NCBI GenBank assembly: GCA_023150805.1
Contig: JAKLKF010000002.1
Coordinates: forward strand, 1-64,000
DNA length: 64,000 nucleotides
Origin: Myxococcota bacterium
GTDB lineage: Bacteria; Myxococcota_A; UBA796; UBA2385
Reading direction: 5' to 3'
In this document: piece after piece, positions 53,511-62,235 of the stretch
Position numbering within the stretch: the stretch's first letter is position 1
Layout of the letters: each line of letters opens with the position of its first letter
Program-made: the position numbers and the translations under genes
Notes under the pieces: model-generated
What the model was told of the DNA's origin: nothing
The model's input: only the letters and a program-made list of their open reading frames with translations
Database searches by the model: none

Positions 53511-54625
53511 CGGGCCACCTCGACCAGGTCCTGAGGGCCCACGTCCGCGGTGAAGATGTCCGGCGGGAAGATCACCCCGGCCAGCTCCATCTCCCGGCGG
53601 AACCGCGGCTGGTGGCTCGTCGCCACGTAGCGGCCCGAGACGTTGCCGGCCTCGATGCGGTCGGGGACCCAGCGGAAGATGTCGAGCAGCGCGATGCCGT
53701 CGGGGGCGTCCGCGTCGGCGACGACCTCGGTGACGTTCATGGTGCGGCGCACGCCGTCGGCGTGCTGGTCGAGCTGGACGATGAGGTCGAGGCCCTGGAT
53801 GATCTGCTGGCTCACGGCCTTCCGGTCGGCGCCGCGGCCCGCCATCATCGAGAGCTGCTCCATGCGGAGGACCGCCTCGCGCGGGTTGGCGGCGTGGATG
53901 ACCGCCTGGCTGCCGCGGTGGCCGGAGTTGATGGCCTGCAGGTAGTCGATGACCTCGCGGCCGCGGATCTCGCCCAGGATGATGCGCTTGGGGCGCATGC
54001 GCAGGCTGTTGCGGAAGAGGCGCCCCAGCGTGATCTCGCCCTTGCCCTCGATGTTGGGCTCGCGGCCGAGCATCCGCACCACGTTGGGCTGGTTGAAGTG
54101 CAGCTCCAGCGTGTCCTCGATGACGATCATGCGCTCGACCGGGTCGATGCGCGTCGCCAGGCACTCCAGCATGGTGGTCTTGCCGGTGCCGGTGGCGCCC
54201 GAGTACAGCACCGCGGCGCCCGCGCGCACCGCCTCGCCCAGGAACCACGCCATCCGGTCGTCCATGGTGCCGACGCGGACCAGGTCCTGGGGCACCTTCA
54301 CCGGCCGGTTGAAGCGACGGATGGTCAGGTGGGGGCCGCCGTAGACCACGGGGGGGATGCACACGTTGACGCGGCTGCCGTCGGGCAGCGCCAGGTCGAC
54401 CATGGGGCTGGCCATGTCGACGCGGGCGCCCGGGTTGGCCTCGAGCAGGCGCTCGATGGCGTAGCGCAGGCGATGCTCGCCCTCGAAGCGCAGGTCCGTC
54501 TGGACCCGCAGGCCCGCCCGCTCGATGAAGATCCGGTCCGGCCCGTTGATCATGATCTCGGTGATGGTCGGGTCGAGCATCAGCTTGTCGAGGGGAGGAA
54601 CAGCACAGATCTCGGCGATGTCCAT
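53507..54625 (-). CDS. CpaF/TadA-like secretion ATPase
   Basis: A 372-residue hexameric ATPase of the type II/IV secretion superfamily: a N-terminal CpaF-type domain (TITEIMINGPDRIFIER, 20-36), Walker A GATGTGKTT (143-151), Asp box IVIEDTLEL, Walker B RIILGEIRG (about 214-222) and His box GSQAVIHAAN. It would power pilus assembly or secretion. No tad, flp or pilus genes lie beside it. Its only close partner is the overlapping CBS gene, which is unusual. Confidence 0.92.
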   Translation of the reverse strand: MDIAEICAVPPLDKLMLDPTITEIMINGPDRIFIERAGLRVQTDLRFEGEHRLRYAIERLLEANPGARVDMASPMVDLALPDGSRVNVCIPPVVYGGPHLTIRRFNRPVKVPQDLVRVGTMDDRMAWFLGEAVRAGAAVLYSGATGTGKTTMLECLATRIDPVERMIVIEDTLELHFNQPNVVRMLGREPNIEGKGEITLGRLFRNSLRMRPKRIILGEIRGREVIDYLQAINSGHRGSQAVIHAANPREAVLRMEQLSMMAGRGADRKAVSQQIIQGLDLIVQLDQHADGVRRTMNVTEVVADADAPDGIALLDIFRWVPDRIEAGNVSGRYVATSHQPRFRREMELAGVIFPPDIFTADVGPQDLVEVAR

Positions 54626-54768
54626 GGGACCTCCAGAGCACGCCAGGAGGGCATCCAAGGGCCGTGCCAGGGCTCGACGAGCAGCCTGCACACGAGCTCC
54701 CCGTAGTGGCAACCGGACATTCGACAGCCGCGGGAGGGGTGAAATCGCCCCCCGCCCGGTCTGCGCCC

Positions 54769-55560
54769 TCAGCCGGGTCGGCGCGGCCACCAGCCGTCGG
54801 CCAGGCCCTCGGCGATGCCCAGCAGGCGGTCCGCGGGGCCGCCCTCGCGCGCGACCTGCGCCACCGCCAGGCCGACCGCGACGACGCCGCGCCAGCCCCC
54901 GCCGACCAGCCGGAGGTGCCCGGCGAGCGCGTGGCGCTGGGCGCGGCGGGTCGTGCGGGGCAGGGTCGCACCCCCCAGGTGGCGGCAGCGCGCGTGGGGC
55001 ACGACCAGGTTGTGGAGGCCGCGCGCCCGCAGGTCCCGGCACAGGGCCAGGTCCTCGAAGCCGTGCGGGAAGGCGGGGTCCAGGCGCGCCCACCCCGGCA
55101 CCAGCAGGCAGGCCCCCGACAGCGCCCCCACCTCGGTCACCCGCAGCGGCGCCCGGGTGCGCTGGCGCACCCGTCCCCAGCGGGCCAGCTCCACCCCCGC
55201 GGACTCGATGCCCTGGGCACCGAGCAGCACCGGGCCGACCGCGCCGACCCGGGGGCCGCAGGCGGCCAGCAGCGCCTCGACGCAGCCCGGCTCGGGGACG
55301 GCGTCGTCGTTGAGCAGCAGCACGCGCTCGGCGCCGAGCACCGTCTCGGCGTAGGCCAGGCCCAGGTTCACCGCCCGCGCGAAGCCCTGGTCGCCAGCGG
55401 TGCGCAGGCACACCACGTCGGGCGCCACCGGCACCGGCGGGCGCCCCGTCGGCCCGTCGTCGATGACCACGCGGGGCCAGCGGGCGACCGCGGCCAGGGC
55501 GGCCGGCAGCAGGTCCTCCCGGTGGTGGTGCGGGACGACGACGGCCAGGGGCGGCGCCAA
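54769..55560 (-). CDS. GT2-family glycosyltransferase
   Basis: A 263-residue protein: AVVVPHHHREDLLPAAL opens the GT-A fold, VVIDDG and VLLLNDDAVPEPG supply the nucleotide-sugar and metal-binding Asp residues, and GACLLVPGWARLDPAFPHGFEDLAL matches the acceptor-side ED motif of rhamnosyl-type transferases. The TTG at 55560 lies one base after the stop of the upstream lipoprotein gene, implying coupling. The acceptor is unknown, probably a cell-surface polysaccharide. Confidence 0.85.
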   Translation of the reverse strand: MAPPLAVVVPHHHREDLLPAALAAVARWPRVVIDDGPTGRPPVPVAPDVVCLRTAGDQGFARAVNLGLAYAETVLGAERVLLLNDDAVPEPGCVEALLAACGPRVGAVGPVLLGAQGIESAGVELARWGRVRQRTRAPLRVTEVGALSGACLLVPGWARLDPAFPHGFEDLALCRDLRARGLHNLVVPHARCRHLGGATLPRTTRRAQRHALAGHLRLVGGGWRGVVAVGLAVAQVAREGGPADRLLGIAEGLADGWWPRRPG

Positions 55561-55561
55561 G

Positions 55562-56191
55562 CTACAGGCCGTGCTGCGGCGGGGGCGGCTGGCGGACCAG
55601 CTCGATGACGATGCCGTCGGCGCCGCCGTCGGTGAGCACCGGGTTGCCGACGTACCAGCCCGAGGGGTCCTGGGGGCCGGGGCGGCCGTCCAGGTCCTCG
55701 TCGACGTAGGCGCCCAGCCAGACCCGCGCCGCGCTGGCCGGCACCTGCACCTCGAAGGGCCCCGGCCGCTCCAGGTTGACCACCGCGACCACCGAGGGCC
55801 GCGCCCCCTCCAGGTTCTTCTGGTCCCCGTCGAAGATGTCCAGCCGCACCGAGCCCAGGTCGTAGTCGGGCAGGCGCACCTCTCCGCGCAAGGTCACGGT
55901 CGGACCGCCGTCGGCCACGCCCGGGGCGGGGTCCCCCGGGGTGCCCGGGGGAGGCTGCGCCGGAGACCCGGGAGGAGGCTGCGCCGGAGACCCGGGGGGA
56001 GGCTGCGCCGGAGACCCGGGCGAGGGCTGCGCCGGGGTGCCCGGCGAGGGGGCCGAGGCGGCGCCCGCCATGGGTTGGCCCCCGCCGCCGCCCGGCGCCG
56101 GCTGCGCGCGCAGCTCCTCGGCGCGGTCGAGGATCGGGTCCCTCCCGCAGGCGCCCCCCAGCGCCAACACCAGCGCGAAGGCCCAGGACAC
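55562..56191 (-). CDS. Lipoprotein with Pro-rich repeat and beta domain
   Basis: About 209 residues from GTG 56191. The signal WAFALVLALGGACG holds a lipobox; the longer frame back to 56314 would put 41 residues before it and is rejected. Then comes a disordered region with an eight-residue SPAQPPPG repeat, and a 110-residue beta-rich domain (TLRGEVRLPDYDLG, VVAVVNLERPGPFEVQVP, GAYVDEDLDGRPG). The DxDxDG-like stretch could bind calcium. Coupled to the glycosyltransferase downstream. Confidence 0.7.
   Translation of the reverse strand: MSWAFALVLALGGACGRDPILDRAEELRAQPAPGGGGGQPMAGAASAPSPGTPAQPSPGSPAQPPPGSPAQPPPGSPAQPPPGTPGDPAPGVADGGPTVTLRGEVRLPDYDLGSVRLDIFDGDQKNLEGARPSVVAVVNLERPGPFEVQVPASAARVWLGAYVDEDLDGRPGPQDPSGWYVGNPVLTDGGADGIVIELVRQPPPPQHGL
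55951..56040. repeat. 24-bp tandem repeat inside lipoprotein gene
   Basis: Near-identical 24-base units beginning GAGGCTGCGCCGGAGACC start at 55951, 55975, 55999 and, with more changes, 56023. They encode the SPAQPPPG linker repeat on the minus strand and are likely to vary in copy number. Confidence 0.85.
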
Positions 56192-56331
56192 GGGGGCCCG
56201 CCGATCGGGCCGGTGCGCCCGGCCCGGACCGGGCGTAGACTTCGAGCAGCAGCAGCTTTCCACAGCCCACCCATAGGGTTTCGGAACACCGACGTTATAC
56301 GACGGACGGGACACCCTGGCAGGAGGACGAC

Positions 56332-56892
56332 GTGTCGGGCAGGACCACCCCCGCGAGCATCATCCGCGCCGGGCTCACGCCCGAGCTGTTGTTGATGGTG
56401 GCCAAGGTCTACATCCCGGTCCTCTTCCCGCTGACCTTCCTCATCGGGCTGGCCAGCCTGGCGCTGGACCGACGGCTGGGCATGGAGGCCGGCTTCCTGC
56501 CCGCCACCAGCCACCTGGCCATCGCCGCGGCGACCTTCGTCGTCGGCGCCGTCTTGTGGCTGCTCACCTACGAGCAGCTCATCCACCGCGGCGAGGGCTC
56601 GCCCTCCCCGACGGCCGGACGCACCCAGAAGCTGGTCACGACAGGCATCTATGCCCACTGTCGCAACCCCAGCATCTGGGGCAAGCTGCTGGGAGTCCTC
56701 GCCGTCGGCTTCGCCTTGAACTCGTTCTCCTTCTGCTTCATCATCGTGCCGCTGCTGCTGACCGGCTCCCTGGTGGAGAAGGTCTGGCGCCAGGAGCCGC
56801 AGCTCGTCGCGATCTTCGGCGAAGAGTACGAGACCTACCGCAAGCAGGTGCCCCTCTTCGTCCCCTGGAAGATCTTCTTCCGCCGTCGTTGA
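56332..56892 (+). CDS. Isoprenylcysteine carboxyl methyltransferase-like membrane protein
   Basis: A 186-residue protein with about four membrane helices. TTGIYAHCRNPSIWGKLLG and, near the end, FGEEYETYRKQVPLFVPW are the conserved SAM-binding signatures of the ICMT/PEMT family. Bacterial members methylate lipids or small molecules; the substrate is unknown. GTG at 56332 is supported by AGGAGG five bases upstream. The radical-SAM gene follows after 22 bases, so they may be co-transcribed. Confidence 0.85.
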   Translation: MSGRTTPASIIRAGLTPELLLMVAKVYIPVLFPLTFLIGLASLALDRRLGMEAGFLPATSHLAIAAATFVVGAVLWLLTYEQLIHRGEGSPSPTAGRTQKLVTTGIYAHCRNPSIWGKLLGVLAVGFALNSFSFCFIIVPLLLTGSLVEKVWRQEPQLVAIFGEEYETYRKQVPLFVPWKIFFRRR

Positions 56893-56914
56893 CGGCTGCC
56901 CTCGGAGCCCCTCC

Positions 56915-58363
56915 ATGGACATCACCCTCGTCAACCCACCCGAGAAGCTGCGCGTCTGGGCCGGCATCCCCAAGGCCCACGCCCACGGCGTCTACTGCTT
57001 CCCGCCCCTGGGCTTGATGTACATCCAGGCGGCTATCGAGAAGCGCTCCCACTACAAGGCCGAGATCTGCGATCCGGTCGTCGACGACCTGGACTACCCC
57101 GAGTTCGAGCAGCTCCTGCGCCGCTACCCGCTGGACCTGGTCGGCATCAGCACCTTCACGCACTCGCTGCCCGACGTGCAGATGACCATCAACCTGGTGC
57201 GCAAGATCAACCCGGCCGCGAAGATCGTGCTGGGCGGGCCGCACACCACGATGTTCCCCGAGTACGCGATCCAGCTCAAGGGCGCCGACGCCATGACCAC
57301 GGGCGATGGCGAGGACCCCTTCCTGAACATCGTGAAGGCGCTGGACGCCGGCAAGGGCTTCGAGGGCATCCAGGGCATCTGGTGGAAGGACGGCGACCGG
57401 GTGGTCAAGGAGGCGGAGCTGCCCAGCACCCGCAACCTGACCGCCTACCCCTGGCCCGACCGCAGCCGCTCCCGGTACCGCGACTACTACCTGCCGGGCA
57501 CCAAGCAGCCGCTGGTCACCACGGCCATCACCAGCCGCGGCTGCCCGCACTCCTGCCCCTTCTGCCTGACCTACAAGAAGCAGTACCGCATCCGCGACAT
57601 CGACGACATCCTCGACGAGATGGAGCACTGCGTCTCGATGGGCATCACCGAGACGCACTTCATCGACGACCTGTTCACGCCCAACAGCCAGTGGGTGCTC
57701 AAGTTCTGCGACGCCATCGAGCGGCGCGGGCTGTCCTTCCAGTGGGGCTACAAGACCACCATCGCCGGCACCACGCGCGAGCAGATCCGCCGCTGCCGCG
57801 AGACCGGCTGCACCAAGATCCACTTCGGCGTCGAGTCGGCCAACAACGAGGGCCTGGACGCCTGGGGCAAGCACTGCGACACCGACGACGTGCACCGCGT
57901 CTTCAAGTGGTGCCGCGAAGAGGGCGTGCGCAGCGTCGCCTACATCATGCTGGCCGGCCCCCACGAGCGCAGCCTGGACCAGGCGCTGCACAACGTCGAC
58001 GAGATGATCAAGCTCGACGCCGACTACGCGGTGTTCGCGGTCTTCAGCCCCTACCCGGGCACCGACAGCTTCGCCGAGGGCGCCAAGAAGGGCCTGTACG
58101 CCGCGGACTGCTGGGACCGGCTGATGAGGGACCCGCTGTGCGGGGTCGACGTGCCGGTGGCCTGGGAGGAGCACCTGACCAAGGCCGAGATCCTGGAGCT
58201 GCTCAAGATGGCGCACCGCAAGTTCTACGCGCGGCCGCGCTTCGTCGCCCGGCAGGTGCTGGGCCTGTCCACCACCGCCGAGCTCAAGCGCCTGACCCAG
58301 GGCGCCCTCTCGCTGGTCAAGCTGGAGCTGCTCAACAGCAAGAGCCGCACGGCGCCGGTGTAG
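56915..58363 (+). CDS. B12-binding radical SAM protein
   Basis: A 482-residue protein. The N-terminal 150 residues form a cobalamin-binding Rossmann domain (LVGISTFTH, KIVLGGPHTTMFPEYA). The radical SAM domain has CPHSCPFC (Cys210, 214, 217) for the 4Fe-4S cluster and downstream HFIDDLF and KIHFGVESAN motifs. Such class B enzymes methylate or rearrange unactivated carbons, often in lipid or natural-product pathways. Placement after an ICMT-like methyltransferase hints at a shared lipid pathway, which is inference. Confidence 0.93.
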   Translation: MDITLVNPPEKLRVWAGIPKAHAHGVYCFPPLGLMYIQAAIEKRSHYKAEICDPVVDDLDYPEFEQLLRRYPLDLVGISTFTHSLPDVQMTINLVRKINPAAKIVLGGPHTTMFPEYAIQLKGADAMTTGDGEDPFLNIVKALDAGKGFEGIQGIWWKDGDRVVKEAELPSTRNLTAYPWPDRSRSRYRDYYLPGTKQPLVTTAITSRGCPHSCPFCLTYKKQYRIRDIDDILDEMEHCVSMGITETHFIDDLFTPNSQWVLKFCDAIERRGLSFQWGYKTTIAGTTREQIRRCRETGCTKIHFGVESANNEGLDAWGKHCDTDDVHRVFKWCREEGVRSVAYIMLAGPHERSLDQALHNVDEMIKLDADYAVFAVFSPYPGTDSFAEGAKKGLYAADCWDRLMRDPLCGVDVPVAWEEHLTKAEILELLKMAHRKFYARPRFVARQVLGLSTTAELKRLTQGALSLVKLELLNSKSRTAPV

Positions 58364-58365
58364 CG

Positions 58366-58692
58366 GTGGTGTTCCTCGTCGCCTGGGCGCTGCTGTGGGC
58401 GGCGCCGGGCCAGGCCGGCCCCCAGGCCGCCACGTCCTCGGACCCCTCCGCCGCCGCGCCGGACGATCGCGCCTGGGGGGTCGCCACCTCGCGGATGCTC
58501 GGCGCCGCCGGGACCGTGCGGGATCGCGCCTGGCGCCTCCGAGAGGGCGCGCAGGCCGTCGCCCAGGGCGGCCGGGTCGGAGGGGTGAGCGCCATGGTCG
58601 CCGACGTGCGCGAGCTCGACCGCGCGGTGGTGAGCGCCGCGCTCGCCGCCGAGGTGCTCGCCCAGGCGGCTCCCGCGCCCGCGGCGCCCTGA
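58366..58692 (+). CDS. Small probable secreted protein
   Basis: About 108 residues beginning at one of two adjacent GTG codons (58366 or 58369), just after the radical-SAM stop. The start FLVAWALLWAAPGQAGPQ looks like a signal peptide, followed by an Ala-rich helical region. There is no ribosome binding site other than sequence within the upstream gene's end. No family recognised; it could be a non-coding frame, but the signal-like start and coupled position favour a gene. Confidence 0.4.
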   Translation: MVFLVAWALLWAAPGQAGPQAATSSDPSAAAPDDRAWGVATSRMLGAAGTVRDRAWRLREGAQAVAQGGRVGGVSAMVADVRELDRAVVSAALAAEVLAQAAPAPAAP

Positions 58693-58895
58693 GCCGCCAG
58701 CTCTGGCTGCGCGAAAGCAGCGCGCCGACCCGGTCGGAAGTGCATTCTTGCGCTTGATTGTCACCATCCCTCTTGCTATGTCAAGGGACAGGTCGTCCCC
58801 ACGGCCTGACCTCCCCGCGCGCCCCACCTCCCCCGGGGCCCTCCCACCGGGCCATGCCCGCTCCCCGCTCCTCTCCCGCCCTCCCAGGTCCCGCC

Positions 58896-59921
58896 ATGTC
58901 CAGCCAGCACAACCTCGCCTTCGACGAGGTCCCTCGCGGCGACGGTCGCACCGGCGCCACCGAGCAGATCGCCCGCGCCCTGCGCGAGTCCGGCATCGAC
59001 GCCCCCTCCGGCCTCTTCGACGAGGCGCTGAACCTGGCCCAGGAGGGTCACCTCTCGCCGGCGGCCGAGCGCCTGCGCATGCTGCTGTGCCTGGACCCCA
59101 CGGACGCCGACGCGGCGCTGCTGCTGGGCAAGATCCTGGCCTCGCGCGGGCAGTACCAGGAGGCGCTGGCCAACCTGGACCTGGCCGCCACCCACGGCGC
59201 GGTGCTGCCCGCCGGGCTGCGCGACCGGGTCGAGGCCGGGCTGCGCAAGCAGATCAGCGAGGCCGAGGACCACCGCAACCGCGTCGCCGCCCACGAGCGG
59301 GGCGAGGTCCACACCCTGCGGGCCGAGGCCAAGAAGCTGCGCAGCGAGAACGCCGTGCTCGAGCTGGAGGTGGACGAGCTGCAGCGCCGGGTGCGCCTGT
59401 GGTCGGGCGCCACGGCCGTGATCGCCGGCGTGGCCGCCGCGCTGGTCCTGGCGACGCTGGTCTTCGGCGGCGAGGACGAGGCCGGCGCGGCCGGCGGCGA
59501 CCAGGCCAGCGCCACCGCGTCCGAGGAGATCGTCCTGAGCCCGACCCCCGAGACGGTGGCGGCGGGCGCGGCGAGCACGACCAGCGGCGCCGGGGCCGTG
59601 GCCACCGTGCCGGCGGCGCCCAAGGCGGTCGAGGCCGTGGCCGTCCAGGCCACCGACAGGGCCACCGACAGGGCCACCGACAAGGCAGCCAGCACGTCGA
59701 CCACCGCCGCGAAGACCGCCTCGGTGGTCCCGGCCGCCACCAGCACCGGCGCCGGGAAGACGCACGTCGTGCAGAAGGGCGACACGCTGGGCGGCCTGGC
59801 CAGCCGGTACTACGGCGACAGCAGCAAGTGGCCGCTCATCCAGGCGGCGAACAAGGACAAGCTCAAGGGCAGCGTCGACCTCAAGCTGGACATGAAGCTG
59901 GTCATCCCGCCGGCACCCTGA
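58896..59921 (+). CDS. LysM protein with N-terminal TPR-like domain and one membrane helix
   Basis: A 341-residue protein. Residues 40-100 are TPR-like (AAERLRMLLCLDPTDADAAL), 120-165 a coiled coil, then one membrane helix (GATAVIAGVAAALVLATLVF). A Thr/Ala-rich linker with an ATDR repeat leads to a C-terminal LysM domain (HVVQKGDTLGGLASRYYGD, WPLIQAANKDKL) that binds peptidoglycan. The topology is cytoplasmic TPR and periplasmic LysM. ATG 58896 is preferred as the first start before the conserved part. Confidence 0.85.
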   Translation: MSSQHNLAFDEVPRGDGRTGATEQIARALRESGIDAPSGLFDEALNLAQEGHLSPAAERLRMLLCLDPTDADAALLLGKILASRGQYQEALANLDLAATHGAVLPAGLRDRVEAGLRKQISEAEDHRNRVAAHERGEVHTLRAEAKKLRSENAVLELEVDELQRRVRLWSGATAVIAGVAAALVLATLVFGGEDEAGAAGGDQASATASEEIVLSPTPETVAAGAASTTSGAGAVATVPAAPKAVEAVAVQATDRATDRATDKAASTSTTAAKTASVVPAATSTGAGKTHVVQKGDTLGGLASRYYGDSSKWPLIQAANKDKLKGSVDLKLDMKLVIPPAP

Positions 59922-59951
59922 GCGGGGCGGGCTCGCGGCGCCGGGGTCCGA

Positions 59952-61211
59952 TCAGCCGCCCGCCGCCCGCGCCTTGCGCACGCTCTCCAGCCGCGTGCGC
60001 GCCTGGTCGAGCTTCGCCAGTCGGTAGGACTCGGCGAAGGCCTGCTCGGCGCCCGCCAGGTTCTTCAGCCGCAGCTCGATCAGGCCCTTGGTGTAGAGCG
60101 CGTAGCCGCGGGTCTCGTCGTCCAGGCTGAAGGCCAGGTAGCGGTTGATGCTGCCCAGGGCGTGCGGGAGGTCGCGCTTCCGCATGTACAGGCGCGACAG
60201 GTAGTAGTGCACGCGCTCGTTCTTGGGCTCCTGCTTGAGGACGGCGAGGAAGGCCCGCTCGCTCTCGTCGTAGCGCTTCATGTACATGAGCACGCGGCCG
60301 TGCACGAGGTTGTTGACCACGTTCTCGGGGTACAGGCGCTGGTTCTTGCTGGTGTGGGCGAGGGCCTTGGTCATGTCGCCCTCCTCCATCCAGGTGAAGA
60401 CCAGCGCCAGGGTCGAAGCCGGCGACAGGAAGATCCCCTCGCGCTCCACCCGCTGCATCTGCTCGATGCCCTTGGCGCGGTGGTCGCCCATGTCCGGGAT
60501 GGCGCGGCTGCTCATGGCGATGACGCTGCGCCAGTAGTTGAACATGCCGTCGCCCAGCCAGGCGTCGACGAACTCGGGGGCGTGCTCCTGGGCCTTGGCC
60601 ACCGACTTCATCGCCTCGATGCCGCGGTTGAGCGCCTTGAGGTAGTCGCCCCGCCGCATCGTGTGGATCGAGTCGATGCCCAGCACGCCGGCCATCATGA
60701 AGTGCTCCCAGGGCTCGTTGCCGGGCTGGTAGAGCGCGGCTTCGAGCTGCATCCGGGCGCGCTTGGACGCCAGCTCGTACTGGGTGACGTACTTGTAGTC
60801 GAAGTTCTCCAGCATCAAGGCCTGCCAGACCAGCACCTGCCCCACCGGCTCGGCGGCCGAGTCGGGGAAGCGCACGCTGATGGCCGCGAAGGCGTTCCGC
60901 GCCTCGGTGTAGCGGCGGTGGTACAGGTGCTCGATCGCGACGACGCAGTCGTGCACGAACTCCTGGCTGGTCTTGAGCACCCGCGCGCCGCGCACCACCC
61001 GCTCGGAGTACATGGCCCCCGCGCTGTCGTTGGACAGGGCGTAGCCCTCGACCACCTGGATCCGGCTGGTGTCCAGGCCGCCGACCCGCTTGCCGGAGAC
61101 GGTCTCCTCGGTCAACTCGTCCTTGTCGTCCTCGGCCCGGGCCGCCGGGGCGGCGAGGAGGGCAGCGACCAGCAGGGTGGCCGGCCAGGCCCCACGGAGG
61201 CGTCGGGTCAT
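59952..61211 (-). CDS. Exported TPR protein
   Basis: A 419-residue protein with a classical signal peptide (ATLLVAALLAAPAARAED, cut after ARA). The mature part is TPR repeats from about 70 to the end (for example RYTEARNAFAAISVRFPDSAAEP and HALGSINRYLAFS). Its ATG overlaps the gshB stop (ATGA). Probably periplasmic; partner unknown. Confidence 0.8.
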   Translation of the reverse strand: MTRRLRGAWPATLLVAALLAAPAARAEDDKDELTEETVSGKRVGGLDTSRIQVVEGYALSNDSAGAMYSERVVRGARVLKTSQEFVHDCVVAIEHLYHRRYTEARNAFAAISVRFPDSAAEPVGQVLVWQALMLENFDYKYVTQYELASKRARMQLEAALYQPGNEPWEHFMMAGVLGIDSIHTMRRGDYLKALNRGIEAMKSVAKAQEHAPEFVDAWLGDGMFNYWRSVIAMSSRAIPDMGDHRAKGIEQMQRVEREGIFLSPASTLALVFTWMEEGDMTKALAHTSKNQRLYPENVVNNLVHGRVLMYMKRYDESERAFLAVLKQEPKNERVHYYLSRLYMRKRDLPHALGSINRYLAFSLDDETRGYALYTKGLIELRLKNLAGAEQAFAESYRLAKLDQARTRLESVRKARAAGG

Positions 61212-62167
61212 CCGGCCTCCCCGGTCCGGTGCAGCGCCAGGCGCTCGACCACCCGGTCGGTGACGACGCGCTCGAGCTGCAGGCCCATCAGGCGGTTGAT
61301 CTCCTGGATGCCGGTCGGGCTGGTCACGTTGATCTCGGTGAGGAAGTCGCCGATGACGTCGATGCCCACGAAGAGCAGGCCGCGCTGGCGCAGGACCGGG
61401 CCCAGCTCGGCGCAGATGCGCCGGTCCTGCGCGCTCAGCTCACAGGCCTGGACACGAGCGCCCGCGTGCATGTTCCCGCGATGGTCGCCCTTCTGCGGCA
61501 CGCGCAGGACCTGGCCCACCGGCTCGCCGTCGACCAGGATGATGCGCTTGTCGCCCTGGACGATCTCGGGGATGTAGTGCTGGAGGATCACGGCGGTGCG
61601 CCCCTCGCCGCTGAGCAGCTCCAGCATCGAGCGCAGGTTGCCGTCCTCGGGGTGGCTGACCAGCACGCCGCGCCCGCCGTTGCCGTCCCAGGGCTTGAGC
61701 ACGACCTTGCCCGGCGCCGACCGCGCCCAGGCCAGCGCCCGCGGGATGTCGGCGGTCACCAGCGTCGGCGTGCACAGGTGCGGCCAGCGGAAGGTGGCCA
61801 TCTTCTCGTTGAAGTCGCGCAGCGACGCGGGGCGGTTGAGCACCAGGGTCCGCGCCGGCGCCAGGTCGAGCAGGTAGGTGGCGAAGATGTACTCGATGTC
61901 GAAGGGAGGGTCCTTGCGCATCCAGACGACGTCGAAGTGCCCCAGGGGCAGGTCCTGCGCCTCCTCGGGGAAGAAGTGCGGCGCCTGGTCGCTGACCCGG
62001 ATGCGCCGGCACGAGGCCCAGGCCTGGCCCTCCTGGGCGCGCAGCTCCGGCGGCGTGCAGGTCCAGACGGGCAGCTCCCGCCGGCACAGCTCGAGCATCA
62101 GCATGTAGGTGGAGTCGCCCGCGACGTGGATGCGATCGAGCGGGTCCATGACGAAGAGGGTCTTCAC
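61208..62167 (-). CDS. gshB: Glutathione synthetase
   Basis: A 319-residue ATP-grasp enzyme of normal length. It begins FVMDPLDRIHVAGDSTYMLM, the conserved GshB start, followed by RKDPPFDIEYIFATYLLDL, LKPWDGNGGRGV (ATP loop) and FVGIDVIGDFLTEINVTSPTG at the end (Mg-binding Asn). It joins glycine to gamma-glutamylcysteine. GTG at 62167 is supported by GGAGG upstream. Followed by the overlapping TPR gene. Confidence 0.95.
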   Translation of the reverse strand: MKTLFVMDPLDRIHVAGDSTYMLMLELCRRELPVWTCTPPELRAQEGQAWASCRRIRVSDQAPHFFPEEAQDLPLGHFDVVWMRKDPPFDIEYIFATYLLDLAPARTLVLNRPASLRDFNEKMATFRWPHLCTPTLVTADIPRALAWARSAPGKVVLKPWDGNGGRGVLVSHPEDGNLRSMLELLSGEGRTAVILQHYIPEIVQGDKRIILVDGEPVGQVLRVPQKGDHRGNMHAGARVQACELSAQDRRICAELGPVLRQRGLLFVGIDVIGDFLTEINVTSPTGIQEINRLMGLQLERVVTDRVVERLALHRTGEAG

Positions 62168-62235
62168 GCCGACCTCCGAGGTGGCCGCGCCGGGCCACCG
62201 GAAACCTACCGCGGCCGGTCCCCGCCTGCGCGGGC

